Assembly: GCA_024711025.1 (NCBI GenBank)
Contig: JANJTP010000041.1
Location: forward strand, 45,230 to 109,229
Origin: Solirubrobacteraceae bacterium
GTDB taxonomy: Bacteria > Actinomycetota > Thermoleophilia > Solirubrobacterales > Solirubrobacteraceae
Reading direction: 5' to 3'
DNA length: 64,000 nt
A program made the position numbers and the translations under genes. Below, one piece after another: positions 55,655 through 64,000 of the stretch. Position 1 is the first letter of the stretch. Each line of letters starts with the position of its first letter. The notes under the pieces are model-generated. The model was not told the DNA's origin. It saw only the letters and a list, made by a program, of their open reading frames with translations, and did no database searches.

Positions 55655-57343
55655 ATGCGAGCGATCGGTGGCAACGCCATCCGACCGGCCGGCGACGGCG
55701 CGGCGCTGGTCACGCACGACGTGGCCAACCAGCCGCCGCCGCTCACCGGGCGCAACCTGTTCGAGGACGACCGTCCGCTCGCCGAGGCGGTCGAGCGCGA
55801 GGGCGCGGCGTGGGCGCTCGGGATGCTGAGCGAGGCCGGGACGTTCTGGGGCGGGGAGCCCCAGCGCTGGGGCGAGCAGGCCAACCGGCGGCCGCCGACG
55901 CTGCAGACCCACGACCGCTGGGGCAACCGCGTCGACCTCGTCGAGTACGACGCGAGCTACCACGAGCTGATGGCCGCCGGAATCGCCCGCGAGCTGCACT
56001 GCGGTCCCTGGCGCACGCCGCGCGCGGGCGCGCACGTCGCCCGCGCGGCGCAGTTCGTCCTAGCGGGCCAGGCCGAGGCCGGCTTCCTGTGCCCCACGAC
56101 GATGACGTTCGCCGCGGTCCCCGCCCTGCGCGCGACACCGCGAGTCGCCTCGGAGTGGGAGCCGCTGCTGACCGCGACCGGGTACGACCCGCGGCTGGAG
56201 CCGGCGGTGGAGAAGGGATCGGCCACCTGCGGCATGGCGATGACCGAGAAGCAGGGGGGCTCGGACGTACGCGCCAACACCACGCGCGCCCGCGCGCTGG
56301 GCGTCGGCGGACCCGGCGAGGAGTACGAGCTGACGGGCCACAAGTGGTTCTGCTCGGCCCCGATGAGCGACCTGTTCCTCGTGCTCGCGCAGAGCGACGA
56401 GGGGCTCTCGTGCTTCGCGCTGCCTAACGTGCTGCCCGACGGCTCGCGCAACGCGATGCGCATCCAGCGGCTGAAGGACAAGCTCGGCAACCGCTCGAAC
56501 GCCTCGAGCGAGGTCGAGTATCACGGAGCATGGGCGCGGATGGTCGGCGAGCCCGGCCGCGGCGTCGCGACGATCCTCGAGATGGTCGGCCACACGCGGC
56601 TCGACTGCACGCTCGGCGCCGCGGCGGCACTGCGCGCCCAGGTCGCCCACGCCACCTGGCACGCCGCCCACCGCTCGGCGTTCGGGAGGCGGCTCGCCGA
56701 CCAGCCGCTGATGCGCAACGTACTCGCCGACCTCGCGCTCGAGGCGGAGGCCGCGACGGCCATCGCGCTGCGCCTCGCGCGCGCCTACGATCGCGCCGCA
56801 GCCGACCCCGCCGAGGCGCTGCTGCGGCGTTTGGCGACGGCCGTCGCCAAGTACCACGTCTGCAAGCGAGTGCCGGAGCACGCCTACGAGGCGATGGAGG
56901 TGCTCGGCGGCGCAGGCTACGTCGAGGACTCGGGACTGCCGCGCCTCTACCGCGAGGCGCCGCTGAACGCCATCTGGGAGGGGTCAGGCAACGTGATCGC
57001 GCTCGACGCGCTGCGTGCGCTGACGCGCGAGCCGGCGGCGCTCGACGCGCTGCTCGCCGAGATCGAGCTGGCGGCCGGGGCCGACGCGCGCCTCGACGCC
57101 TTCGTCCGGTCGCTGCACGCCGAGCTCTCAGGCCCCGCGACGCTGGAGGCGCGGGCACGGCGCCTGGTCGAGCGGATGGCGCTGGCACTGCAGGGCTCGC
57201 TGCTCGTGCGCCACGCGCCGGCGGCCGTGGCCGATGCCTTCTGCGCCGGCCGCCTGGCGCCGGACGGGCTCGCCGGCTACGGAACGCTGCCCGCCGGCGT
57301 GGACGTCGAGGCGATCCTCGAGCGCCACACTCCGGCGGGCTAG
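55655..57343 (+). CDS. AidB-like acyl-CoA dehydrogenase family protein
   Basis: 562 residues. The AidB signature VTHDVANQPPPLTGRNLFEDDRPLAEAV occurs near the N-terminus, with acyl-CoA dehydrogenase motifs CGMAMTEKQGGSDVRANTT, GHKWFCSAPMSDLFLVLA, LKDKLGNRSNASSEVEYHGA and EVLGGAGYVEDSGLPRLYREAPLNAIWEGSGN. AidB is linked to alkylation damage protection in E. coli and binds FAD and DNA through its C-terminal domain. Whether this one does is unknown. Confidence 0.9.
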   Translation: MRAIGGNAIRPAGDGAALVTHDVANQPPPLTGRNLFEDDRPLAEAVEREGAAWALGMLSEAGTFWGGEPQRWGEQANRRPPTLQTHDRWGNRVDLVEYDASYHELMAAGIARELHCGPWRTPRAGAHVARAAQFVLAGQAEAGFLCPTTMTFAAVPALRATPRVASEWEPLLTATGYDPRLEPAVEKGSATCGMAMTEKQGGSDVRANTTRARALGVGGPGEEYELTGHKWFCSAPMSDLFLVLAQSDEGLSCFALPNVLPDGSRNAMRIQRLKDKLGNRSNASSEVEYHGAWARMVGEPGRGVATILEMVGHTRLDCTLGAAAALRAQVAHATWHAAHRSAFGRRLADQPLMRNVLADLALEAEAATAIALRLARAYDRAAADPAEALLRRLATAVAKYHVCKRVPEHAYEAMEVLGGAGYVEDSGLPRLYREAPLNAIWEGSGNVIALDALRALTREPAALDALLAEIELAAGADARLDAFVRSLHAELSGPATLEARARRLVERMALALQGSLLVRHAPAAVADAFCAGRLAPDGLAGYGTLPAGVDVEAILERHTPAG

Positions 57344-57369
57344 CGCCCACAAGGGCCGGACCCCGGGGC

Positions 57370-57963
57370 TCAGCCCGCGCGGCGGCCGGCGAGCTTCCAG
57401 GCCGTCGGAAGCAGCCCCGCGGCGAGCAGCGCCTTGACGATCCCGCCGGGTATGAACGGGACGAAGCCGAGCGCGATCGCCTTGGACATGCTGAGGTCGG
57501 CGGCGACGGCGAGCCACGGCACGCCGATCGCGAAGACGATCAGCGAGCCGACCGTGAACAGCGGCAGCGCCTTCCAGGGGTTGCGGTCGAGCCGGCGCTC
57601 GGCGAGCAGGCCGACGACGTACGCCGCGACGATGAAGCCGACGAGGTAGCCGCCGGTGGCACCCCAGACGACCTCCCAGCCGGATGCCCCGTCGGCGTAC
57701 ACGGGCAGCCCGACAAGGCCCAGCAGCAGGTAGAGGCCCATCGCCGCCGAGCCGCGGCGCGAGCCCAGCGCCGCGCCGGACAGCAGCACTGCGAACGTCT
57801 GACCCGTCACCGGGACGGGATCGCCCGGCAGTGGGATGACGATCTGGGCGCAGATCGCCGTCAGCAGCGCCGCGCCGACGACGAGCGCTACGTCGCGCAC
57901 GCGACTGCTGGGCACGATGTCCGCCAGAACCTGGGGCCGGGCGGCGAAGGTGGCGTTGCTCAT
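57370..57963 (-). CDS. bioY: BioY biotin transporter S component
   Basis: 197 residues with six membrane helices: QIVIPLPGDPVPVTGQTFAVLLSGAALGSRRGSAAMGLYLLLGLVGLPVYADG and WGATGGYLVGFIVAAYVVGLLAER. BioY captures biotin, usually as part of an ECF transporter with an ATPase and T component. Neither is adjacent, so it may use a shared energy module. It is divergent from the site-2 protease gene. Confidence 0.95.
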   Translation of the reverse strand: MSNATFAARPQVLADIVPSSRVRDVALVVGAALLTAICAQIVIPLPGDPVPVTGQTFAVLLSGAALGSRRGSAAMGLYLLLGLVGLPVYADGASGWEVVWGATGGYLVGFIVAAYVVGLLAERRLDRNPWKALPLFTVGSLIVFAIGVPWLAVAADLSMSKAIALGFVPFIPGGIVKALLAAGLLPTAWKLAGRRAG

Positions 57964-58107
57964 GGATCTCCTCGCATCGGGTCGAGGCGGGCCGCTCGGG
58001 GCGGCGCGCCGCGGGGATCATGGCGCAACGCGCTGACGCGGCGTGCGCCAGCGGAGCGCCGGCCCACCATTACGGGGGATGCGACATGCGACCATGGGGG
58101 GGTGCGC

Positions 58108-59268
58108 ATGGACCGCTCGATCCCGCTCTTCCGCGTCCTCGGCATCCGCGTGGGGGCCAGCCCGACGTGGTTCCTCGTGCTGTTCCTGATGATCTATTGG
58201 CTGTCGGGCTACTTCGGCGACGTCCTGTCGGGGTACTCGAACAGCGTCGCGTTCGCCGTCGCCGTCGCCGCGACGCTGCTCTTCTTCGTCTCGCTGCTGC
58301 TGCACGAGTTCGGTCATGCGCTCGTCGCGCGACGCGACGGCATCGACACCGAGGGCATCGACCTGTGGCTGTTCGGCGGGATCGCGAAGCTCAGCCGCGA
58401 CTCGCGGACGCCCGGCGAGGAGCTGCGCGTCGCCGCCGCCGGCCCCGCCGTCACCGCGCTGATCGTCCTGGTCTGTCTCGGCGCCGGCCTGCTGGCACGC
58501 AGCTTCTCCGGCGTCGTCGACACGGCGACGCTCGGGCACGCGGCCACGACGCCGCTGGTCGCGCTGACCGGCTGGCTGACGCTGATCAACATCGTTCTCC
58601 TCGTGTTCAACCTGATCCCCGCGTTCCCGCTCGACGGAGGGCGGATCGCTCGCGCGATCGCGTGGCGCCTGACCGGGGACCGCAACCGCGGCACGCGCTT
58701 CTCGGCTCGCCTGGGCGAGGTCTTCTCCTGGCTGCTGATCGGAGTCGGCGCGTTCTGGGCGCTGCGCGGCGACGTCACGAGCGGTCTGTGGCTCGCCGTG
58801 CTCGGCTGGTTCCTGGGGTCTGCGGCGCGCGGCGCCGTCGCCGGCACGCGCTTCAGCGAGCGCCTCGCCGCGCTGACCGCAGGCGACCTGATGGACGCCG
58901 CGCCGGTGACCATCCCCGGCTCGACGTCCGCGCTCGCGGCGCACGACGAGTGGTTCGGCCGGAGCCGCTGGCCGTGGCTGGCGGTCGTCGACGCGCACGG
59001 GCGGCTCGAGGGGATCCTCGACGCCGCGCTGGTCGGCCGCGCGGTCGCCGAGGGCCGCCCGGCCCTGGCCGTGCGCGATCTCCTCGACCCGTCCGACGGC
59101 GCCGGCTGGGTCACCCGCGAGACGCCCGTCGAGTCGCTCGTCTCGCTCGACGCGCTGCGCCGACTGGGCGCCGTGATGGTGGTCGACGGCGATGACCGTC
59201 TCTGCGGGGTGGTCACGGTCGAGCAGGTGCGCCGCGCGCTCGCGACGGCCGCCCGCGCCCGGCGCTGA
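58108..59268 (+). CDS. Site-2 (M50) protease with C-terminal CBS pair
   Basis: 386 residues. Zinc motif LLLHEFGHALVARR and the second ligand motif NLIPAFPLDGGRIARAI identify M50 intramembrane proteases with about six membrane helices. The C-terminal ~140 residues hold CBS-like repeats (TAGDLMDAAPVTIPGSTSALAAHDEWF and ESLVSLDALRRLGAVMVVDGDDRLCGVVTVEQVRRAL). Targets are often anti-sigma factors or membrane regulators, and the window's ECF fusion is a possible (unproven) substrate. GTG at 58102 is an alternative start. Confidence 0.9.
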   Translation: MDRSIPLFRVLGIRVGASPTWFLVLFLMIYWLSGYFGDVLSGYSNSVAFAVAVAATLLFFVSLLLHEFGHALVARRDGIDTEGIDLWLFGGIAKLSRDSRTPGEELRVAAAGPAVTALIVLVCLGAGLLARSFSGVVDTATLGHAATTPLVALTGWLTLINIVLLVFNLIPAFPLDGGRIARAIAWRLTGDRNRGTRFSARLGEVFSWLLIGVGAFWALRGDVTSGLWLAVLGWFLGSAARGAVAGTRFSERLAALTAGDLMDAAPVTIPGSTSALAAHDEWFGRSRWPWLAVVDAHGRLEGILDAALVGRAVAEGRPALAVRDLLDPSDGAGWVTRETPVESLVSLDALRRLGAVMVVDGDDRLCGVVTVEQVRRALATAARARR

Positions 59269-59409
59269 GCGCGCGCCCCGCCGGCCGAATCCGACCATTT
59301 TGCTAGGGATTCAGGCCGATGCGGGGGTACCGGGAGGCGCACGTCACGGGCGGACCGCCACGTATAGAGTCCTTGCAGCCGCAGTCACGATCTCCCTCCG
59401 GAAGCTCCA

Positions 59410-61104
59410 ATGCCAGCACATGACATCCTGATCATCGGCGCCGGCCTCGCCGGCCAGCGCGCCGCTCTCGCCGCGGCCCGCAAGGGCGCCACGGTCGCGA
59501 TCATGAGCAAGGTCCACCCGGTCCGCTCGCACTCGGTCGCGGCCGCCGGCGGCATCAACGCCGCGATCAGCCCGGCCGACGACTGGCGCTCGCACGCCTA
59601 CGACACCGTCAAGGGGTCGGACTTCCTCGGCGACCAGGACGCGATCGAGATCATGTGCCGCGAGGCACCGGACGAGGTCCTGCACCTCGAGCACATCGGC
59701 GTGACCTTCCATCGCAACGAGAAGGGCGAGATGGACCTTCGCGCCTTCGGCGGGGCGTCGATGAAGCGCACCGCGTACGTCGCGGACATCACCGGCCAGG
59801 CGCTGCTGCACGTGCTCTACGAGCAGCTCATGAAGCATCACGAGGTGATCGACCGCTACGAGGAGTGGTTCGTCACCTCGCTGGTGCTCGACGACGCGGG
59901 CAGCTGCATCGGGGCCGTCGCGCGCAACATCCGCGACGGCCACATGGAGACCTTCTCGGCGAAGAACGTGATCCTCGCGTCGGGCGGCGCCGGACAGTGC
60001 TTCAAGCCGACGACGAACGCGCTGATCTGCACCGGCGACGGGATCGCGCAGGCGTACCGCGCCGGCGCGCCGCTGATGGACATGGAGATGATCCAGTACC
60101 ACCCGACGACGCTCGTCGAGAACGGGTTCCTGATCACCGAGGGCGCCCGCGGCGAGGGCGCCCATCTCCTCAACGCTAGCGGTGAGCGCTTCATGGAGAA
60201 GTACGCGCCGAACAAGATGGAGCTCGCCTCGCGCGACGTCGTCTCGCGCGCCGAGCAGACGGAGATCAACGAGGGGCGCGGCGTCGGCCCGGACGGCGTC
60301 GGCATCTACCTCGACATCACCGTCGTCCCGAAGAAGCGCACGCTCGAGGCGCTGCGCGAGATCGTCAACATCGGCAAGGACTTCGCCGGCGTCGACATCA
60401 CCCGCGAGCCGATCATGATCCGCCCGGGAATGCACTACATCATGGGCGGCGTCAAGACCGACGTCGACGGCGCCACGTCGATCCCCGGCCTCTACGCCGC
60501 CGGCGAGGTCGCCTGCGTCTCCGTCCACGGCGGCAACCGCCTCGGCGCCAACTCGCTGCTCGACACGCTGATCTTCGGCCGCCGCGCGGGCGAGCACGCC
60601 GCCGACCGCGCCACCTCGATGGCGATGCCGCAGGCCGGCACGGGCGCTCAGCGCCACGACGAGCAGCTCCTCGGCGAGATCCTCGCCCGGCCCAAGACCG
60701 GCCGGCGGATCAGCGAGATCAAGGACGAGCTCGGCACGACGATGAACCGCTACGTCGCCGTCTACCGCGAGGAGGAGGGCCTGCGCACGGCCCACGAGAC
60801 GGTTCGCCGCCTCAAGGACGAAGCGCAGACCGCCTACGTCGACGACAAGGGCACCATCTTCAACCAGGACGTCCTCGGAGCCGTCGAGCTCGACTACATG
60901 CTCGACTGCGCCGAGGCGATCGTCGTCGCCGCGATCGAGCGCAAGGAGTCGCGCGGCGCCCAGTTCCGCGTCGACTACCCGGGCCGCAACGACGCCGAGT
61001 GGCTCAAGCACATCGACATCTCGCGCGACGGCGACGACACCCCCGCAGTCTCCTACTCCCCGGTGACCATCACCCAATGGCAGCCGGAGGAGCGCAAGTA
61101 CTAG
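59410..61104 (+). CDS. sdhA: Succinate dehydrogenase / fumarate reductase flavoprotein subunit
   Basis: 564 residues. FAD motif [26 protein letters not shown], covalent FAD His in [15 protein letters not shown], substrate-binding [23 protein letters not shown] and [14 protein letters not shown], and catalytic-Arg region. Oxidises succinate to fumarate. It is first of an sdhA-sdhB-sdhE operon, with a 22-bp gap to sdhB. Confidence 0.97.
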   Translation: MPAHDILIIGAGLAGQRAALAAARKGATVAIMSKVHPVRSHSVAAAGGINAAISPADDWRSHAYDTVKGSDFLGDQDAIEIMCREAPDEVLHLEHIGVTFHRNEKGEMDLRAFGGASMKRTAYVADITGQALLHVLYEQLMKHHEVIDRYEEWFVTSLVLDDAGSCIGAVARNIRDGHMETFSAKNVILASGGAGQCFKPTTNALICTGDGIAQAYRAGAPLMDMEMIQYHPTTLVENGFLITEGARGEGAHLLNASGERFMEKYAPNKMELASRDVVSRAEQTEINEGRGVGPDGVGIYLDITVVPKKRTLEALREIVNIGKDFAGVDITREPIMIRPGMHYIMGGVKTDVDGATSIPGLYAAGEVACVSVHGGNRLGANSLLDTLIFGRRAGEHAADRATSMAMPQAGTGAQRHDEQLLGEILARPKTGRRISEIKDELGTTMNRYVAVYREEEGLRTAHETVRRLKDEAQTAYVDDKGTIFNQDVLGAVELDYMLDCAEAIVVAAIERKESRGAQFRVDYPGRNDAEWLKHIDISRDGDDTPAVSYSPVTITQWQPEERKY

Positions 61105-61126
61105 GACCCCGATCGAGGACCTGACG

Positions 61127-62185
61127 ATGGCCGAGTTCAAGCTCCGCATCCGCCGCTACGACCCCGAGTCCGGCAAGCCGCCGTACTGGGACGAGCACAC
61201 CGTCGAGCTCGAGCCGCACCGCTCGGTGCTGGAGGGCCTGCTGCAGGCGAAGGGCACCACCGACGGCTCGATCGGCGTGCGCTGCTCCTGCCGCGCCGCG
61301 ATCTGCGGCTCGTGCGGGGTGCGCATCAACGGCCGTCCCGGCCTGGCCTGCCACACGCACCTCGACGACGCGCAGTACCGGGCCAAGGACGGCGTGATCG
61401 AGGTCGAGCCGATGGGCAACATGCCCGTCATCAAGGACCTGATCGTGGACATGGACGCCGTCCACTGGAAGAAGGTCCAGCGCGTCACGCCGTGGCTCAT
61501 CAACAAGGAGCCGGTCCCCGAGCGCGAGTACATCGTCCCGCGCGAGTCGATGATCGACGTTACGCAGTCGATGGCGTGCATCCAGTGCGGCGCCTGCGTC
61601 TCGGACTGCCTGACCTTGGAGGTCGACCCGCTGTTCGTCGGCCCCGCCGCGCTCGCCAAGACCTACCGCTTCGTCGGCGACCCGCGCGACGCCGCGCACG
61701 AGCAGCGCCTGAAGGACCTCGCCGAGGACCCGCACGGCATCTACTCCTGCACGCACTGCTTCCAGTGCATCGAGGCCTGCCCGAAGGGCGTGGCCCCGAT
61801 GAGCCAGATCATGCGACTGCGACGGATCGCGGGCAGCGACTTCGCCATCAACGACCGCAACAACGGCTACCGCCACGAGCACGCCTACGTGGAGAACATC
61901 CGTCGCAACGGCCTGCTCCACGAGGCGGACCTGCTGCCCGACTCGTACGGCGGCAAGTTCCACCCGCGGGCGGTGCCCGCGCTGCTCAGCTCGCTGCCGG
62001 CGATCAGCAAGGCGCTGCTGCGCCGCAAGGTCACCCCCGCAAAGGCACTGCTGCACCCGCACAAGGCGCCGGACGGCGTGAAGCGGATCTACGACATCGT
62101 CGAGGGCCGCGACGAGCGCATCGAGCTCAATCTGTACATCACGGGCACGGACGAGGACAACGCCGAGCCCGTCGTGGCGTCCTAG
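61127..62185 (+). CDS. sdhB: Succinate dehydrogenase iron-sulfur subunit
   Basis: 352 residues. The [2Fe-2S] ligands are in RCSCRAAICGSCGVRINGRPGLACHT. The C-terminal cluster motifs are CIQCGACVSDC and CTHCFQCIEACPKGV. An extended C-terminal ~100 residues contains LRRIAGSDFAINDRNNGYRHEHAYVENI. It passes electrons from SdhA to the quinone site. Its length exceeds that of classical SdhB (~240-280 residues). A 13-bp gap leads to the HdrB-like subunit. Confidence 0.97.
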   Translation: MAEFKLRIRRYDPESGKPPYWDEHTVELEPHRSVLEGLLQAKGTTDGSIGVRCSCRAAICGSCGVRINGRPGLACHTHLDDAQYRAKDGVIEVEPMGNMPVIKDLIVDMDAVHWKKVQRVTPWLINKEPVPEREYIVPRESMIDVTQSMACIQCGACVSDCLTLEVDPLFVGPAALAKTYRFVGDPRDAAHEQRLKDLAEDPHGIYSCTHCFQCIEACPKGVAPMSQIMRLRRIAGSDFAINDRNNGYRHEHAYVENIRRNGLLHEADLLPDSYGGKFHPRAVPALLSSLPAISKALLRRKVTPAKALLHPHKAPDGVKRIYDIVEGRDERIELNLYITGTDEDNAEPVVAS

Positions 62186-62198
62186 GAGGTCGCTGACG

Positions 62199-63113
62199 AT
62201 GAAGGTCGCCTACTGGCCCGGCTGCGTTAGCCGTGGCTTCACCCCGGAGCTGCACGGCTCGATGGCGAAGGTCGCTCCGCTGCTCGACATCGAGCTCATC
62301 GAGCTCGACCGCGCCAACTGCTGCGGCTCCGGCGTGATCGCCGAGCACAGCCAGGAGCTCGCCGACACGCTCAACGCACGGACGTTCGCGCTCGCCCAGC
62401 AGGTGCAGGGCGCCACGCTGATGATGAACATCTGCTCGACCTGTCAGGGCGCGCAGTCGGAGTGCCAGCAGCGTCTCGACGCCAACGCCGACTACCGCGC
62501 GACGGTCAACGAGACGCTCAAGACCTCCGATGGCCTCGAGTACTCGGGCGGCATCGTCAACAAGAACTTCCTCTGGGTGCTCGTCGAGGAGATCGGCCTC
62601 GACAGGCTCCGCTCGCTGGTGAAGCGCCCGCTGACCGACCTCAAGGTCGGGCCCTTCTACGGCTGCTACATCGTGCGCCCCACCGATCGGCTCGAGATCG
62701 ATCGCGATCGCCCGCGCGACCAGTACCTCGGGATGGTCATCGAGGCGCTCGGCGGTACCGTCATCGACTACGCCGGCACCCACAAGTGCTGCGGCTTCCC
62801 GATCATCACCATGAACAAGCAGGCCTCGCTCCAGCAGGCGGGCCGGCACCTCGGTGACGCGGTCGACGCCGATGCCGACTGCCTCGTGACTCCGTGCCCG
62901 CTGTGCCACCTGAACCTCGACCTGCAGCAGCCGCTCGCCGAGCGCGAGGTCGGCCGCGAGCTGAACATGCCGGTGCTGCACCTGCCCCAGCTCGTCGGGC
63001 TGGCGCTCGGCCTGCAGCCCAAGGAGCTCGGCCTGCAGCGCCACGTCGTCAAGCCGACATCGGTCATCAACTGGTCCGAGGCCGTCATCGCGAGCGTCCC
63101 GGCGACCGCCTGA
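62199..63113 (+). CDS. HdrB-like succinate dehydrogenase anchor subunit (SdhE type, CCG domains)
   Basis: 304 residues with two Cys-rich (CCG) domains: YWPGCVSRGF, ANCCGSGVIAEHSQELAD, NICSTCQGAQSEC; and YGCYIVRP, HKCCGFPIITMNKQ, TPCPLCHLNLDLQQ. This is heterodisulfide-reductase subunit B-like and occurs as SdhE in 'class E' succinate:quinone oxidoreductases, where a peripheral [4Fe-4S] protein replaces the heme-b membrane subunits. No SdhC/D-like membrane protein follows in the 150 bp before asd. The 3' end is copied into a tandem repeat. Confidence 0.9.
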   Translation: MKVAYWPGCVSRGFTPELHGSMAKVAPLLDIELIELDRANCCGSGVIAEHSQELADTLNARTFALAQQVQGATLMMNICSTCQGAQSECQQRLDANADYRATVNETLKTSDGLEYSGGIVNKNFLWVLVEEIGLDRLRSLVKRPLTDLKVGPFYGCYIVRPTDRLEIDRDRPRDQYLGMVIEALGGTVIDYAGTHKCCGFPIITMNKQASLQQAGRHLGDAVDADADCLVTPCPLCHLNLDLQQPLAEREVGRELNMPVLHLPQLVGLALGLQPKELGLQRHVVKPTSVINWSEAVIASVPATA

Positions 63114-63256
63114 GGCGGCGCCGGACCGTCACCGCCGGAACCCCGTCGGGCGCCTGAGGCGGCCGCCGGGCCGTCATCGCCAGAGCCCCGTCGGGCGCCT
63201 GAGGCGGCCGCCGGACCGTCATCGCGAGCGTCCCGGCGAGCCCTGCGGCCGCCGGG
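63082..63256. repeat. 45-bp tandem repeat starting inside the sdhE 3' end
   Basis: Units at 63082-63125 (44 bp, includes the sdhE stop), 63126-63170, 63171-63215 and 63216-63256 (degenerate). Each starts CCGTCATCGC-like and has CGCCTGAGGCGGC in the middle. Unit 1 overlaps the last 11 codons and the stop of sdhE; unit 4 restores CCGTCATCGCGAGCGTCCCGG exactly. Confidence 0.9.
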
Positions 63257-63262
63257 TGCCCG

Positions 63263-64000
63263 CTACGTCCGGGCGCCGACGAGCCCGCGCTCGACCGCGA
63301 GCTCGGCGAGCTGCACGGTGTTGAGCGCAGCGCCCTTGAGCAGGTTGTCGCCGACGACGAACATGTTCAGCGAGCGCGGGTCGGCCAGATCGCGCCGCAC
63401 GCGGCCGACGAACGTCTCGTCGCGCCCCGCCGCCTCGAGCGGCGTCGGCGCCTGCTCGACGATCAGGTTGGGGAACGCTCGCAGCGCCGCGAGCGCCTCG
63501 TCGAGGTCGACCTCGCGCCGGAACGTCGCGCGCACCTCGATCGCGTGGCCGACCATCACCGGCACGCGCACGCAGGTGGGCGAGACGGCCAGATCCGGCA
63601 GGCCGAGGATCTTGCGGCTCTCGTTCTGGAGCTTCATCTCCTCGTCGGTGTAGCCGTTCTCGTCCAGCTCGCCGAGCATCGGCACGACGTTGAACGCGAG
63701 GGTGTTCGCGTGGATGCTGGCCTGCACCATCCGCGCGACACGATGCCCGTCGGAGACCATCCCCTCGACCTGGGCGGCGAGCACCGGCACCTGTGCGGCG
63801 AGCTCGTCGATCCCCTTCTGCCCCGCGCCGCCTGCCGCCTGGTAGCTCGTGGCGACCATCGCCGTCATGCCGAACGCGTCGTGCAGCGCCTTGGCCGGCA
63901 GCATCACGACCATCGTCGTGCAGTTGGGGTTGGCGACGATCCCCTTGCGCGCCCCGTCCATCGCCTCCGGGTTGACCTCGCTGACGACGAGCGGGACGTC
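63263..64000 (-). CDS. asd: Aspartate-semialdehyde dehydrogenase, 5' end outside window
   Basis: The C-terminal ~245 residues are visible, running to the right edge. The catalytic Cys is in IVANPNCTTMVVMLPAKALHDAFGM. AGGAGQKGIDELAAQ and SIHANTLAFNVVPMLGE with LGLPDLAVSPTCVRVPVMVGHAIEVRA follow. It reduces aspartyl-phosphate in the Lys/Met/Thr/DAP pathway and so supplies peptidoglycan DAP. It is convergent with the sdh operon. Confidence 0.95.
   Translation of the reverse strand, partial: DVPLVVSEVNPEAMDGARKGIVANPNCTTMVVMLPAKALHDAFGMTAMVATSYQAAGGAGQKGIDELAAQVPVLAAQVEGMVSDGHRVARMVQASIHANTLAFNVVPMLGELDENGYTDEEMKLQNESRKILGLPDLAVSPTCVRVPVMVGHAIEVRATFRREVDLDEALAALRAFPNLIVEQAPTPLEAAGRDETFVGRVRRDLADPRSLNMFVVGDNLLKGAALNTVQLAELAVERGLVGART

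Noticed and set aside
59361-59395. Another hairpin-family copy upstream of sdhA (GTATAGAGTCCTTGCAGCCGCAGTCACG)
   Set aside because: Only partial similarity to the TTCTGCAGCCACG arm with gaps; more likely promoter sequence with a TATAGA -10-like element.

Overview
The window is about 70% G+C and densely packed. Many start/stop codons overlap (ATGA/GTGA), GTG starts are common and GC3 is strong. The gene set points to a high-GC actinobacterium, most likely Thermoleophilia/Solirubrobacterales (Conexibacter- or Solirubrobacter-like). That placement is inferred from gene content: an IlvG-like ThDP enzyme close to the mycobacterial one, YbdK-type glutamate-cysteine ligase, archaeal-type class I aldolase, R2lox, AidB, DUF4235 and an ECF sigma factor fused to its own zinc-finger/membrane segment. 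It was not checked against a database.

Layout. 0-13 kb: partial IlvG-like enzyme, HxlR regulator, DUF167 gene beside a GNAT remnant, secreted M23 peptidase, tRNA-Leu(UAA), ECF fusion, a coupled three-gene set with a MBL hydrolase and a lone RAM domain, a pseudo-rhomboid, YbdK, aldolase, CsrA and small proteins. 13-38 kb: a long leftward housekeeping block, read in transcription order as ROK kinase, rsmI, a degenerate LytM protein, metG, tatD, rsmA, ispE, DedA-PAP2 fusion, (PucR), tRNA-Gln(UUG), glmU, prs, [inserted accessory segment with GH2 hydrolase and repeats], rplY, pth, mfd, PrsA/SurA-like foldase, mazG, eno, ftsB. This mirrors the Bacillus subtilis yabC-metS-yabD-ksgA-ispE-glmU-prs-ctc-pth-mfd-mazG-divIC order, so the 22.0-25.8 kb segment and the 28.5-31.9 kb genes stand out as lineage additions.

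38-54 kb: LCP ligase divergent from the ROK kinase; cysteine-less FmdB facing glyS across a perfect CIRCE operator; Gdx/SugE-type exporter; an R2lox fused to an SCP2 lipid-binding domain behind a perfect 16-bp palindrome; hsp20-lon; an MBL hydrolase; an ArsB/NhaD-type permease with a CBS-pair protein; a Cys-rich small protein; an NAD(P)-binding protein with a START-like protein; a coiled-coil/AT-hook/winged-helix regulator; a GntR regulator coupled to a glutaryl-CoA dehydrogenase-like gene.

54-64 kb: malate dehydrogenase, AidB-like dehydrogenase, BioY, site-2 protease with CBS domains, then sdhA-sdhB and an HdrB-like sdhE in place of a cytochrome b anchor (a 'class E' succinate:quinone oxidoreductase layout), a 45-bp tandem repeat copied from the sdhE 3' end, and a partial asd. 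Central carbon metabolism is well represented (aldolase, enolase, malate and succinate dehydrogenases), together with cell-envelope, translation and protein quality-control genes. No CRISPR array, prophage or insertion sequence was seen.
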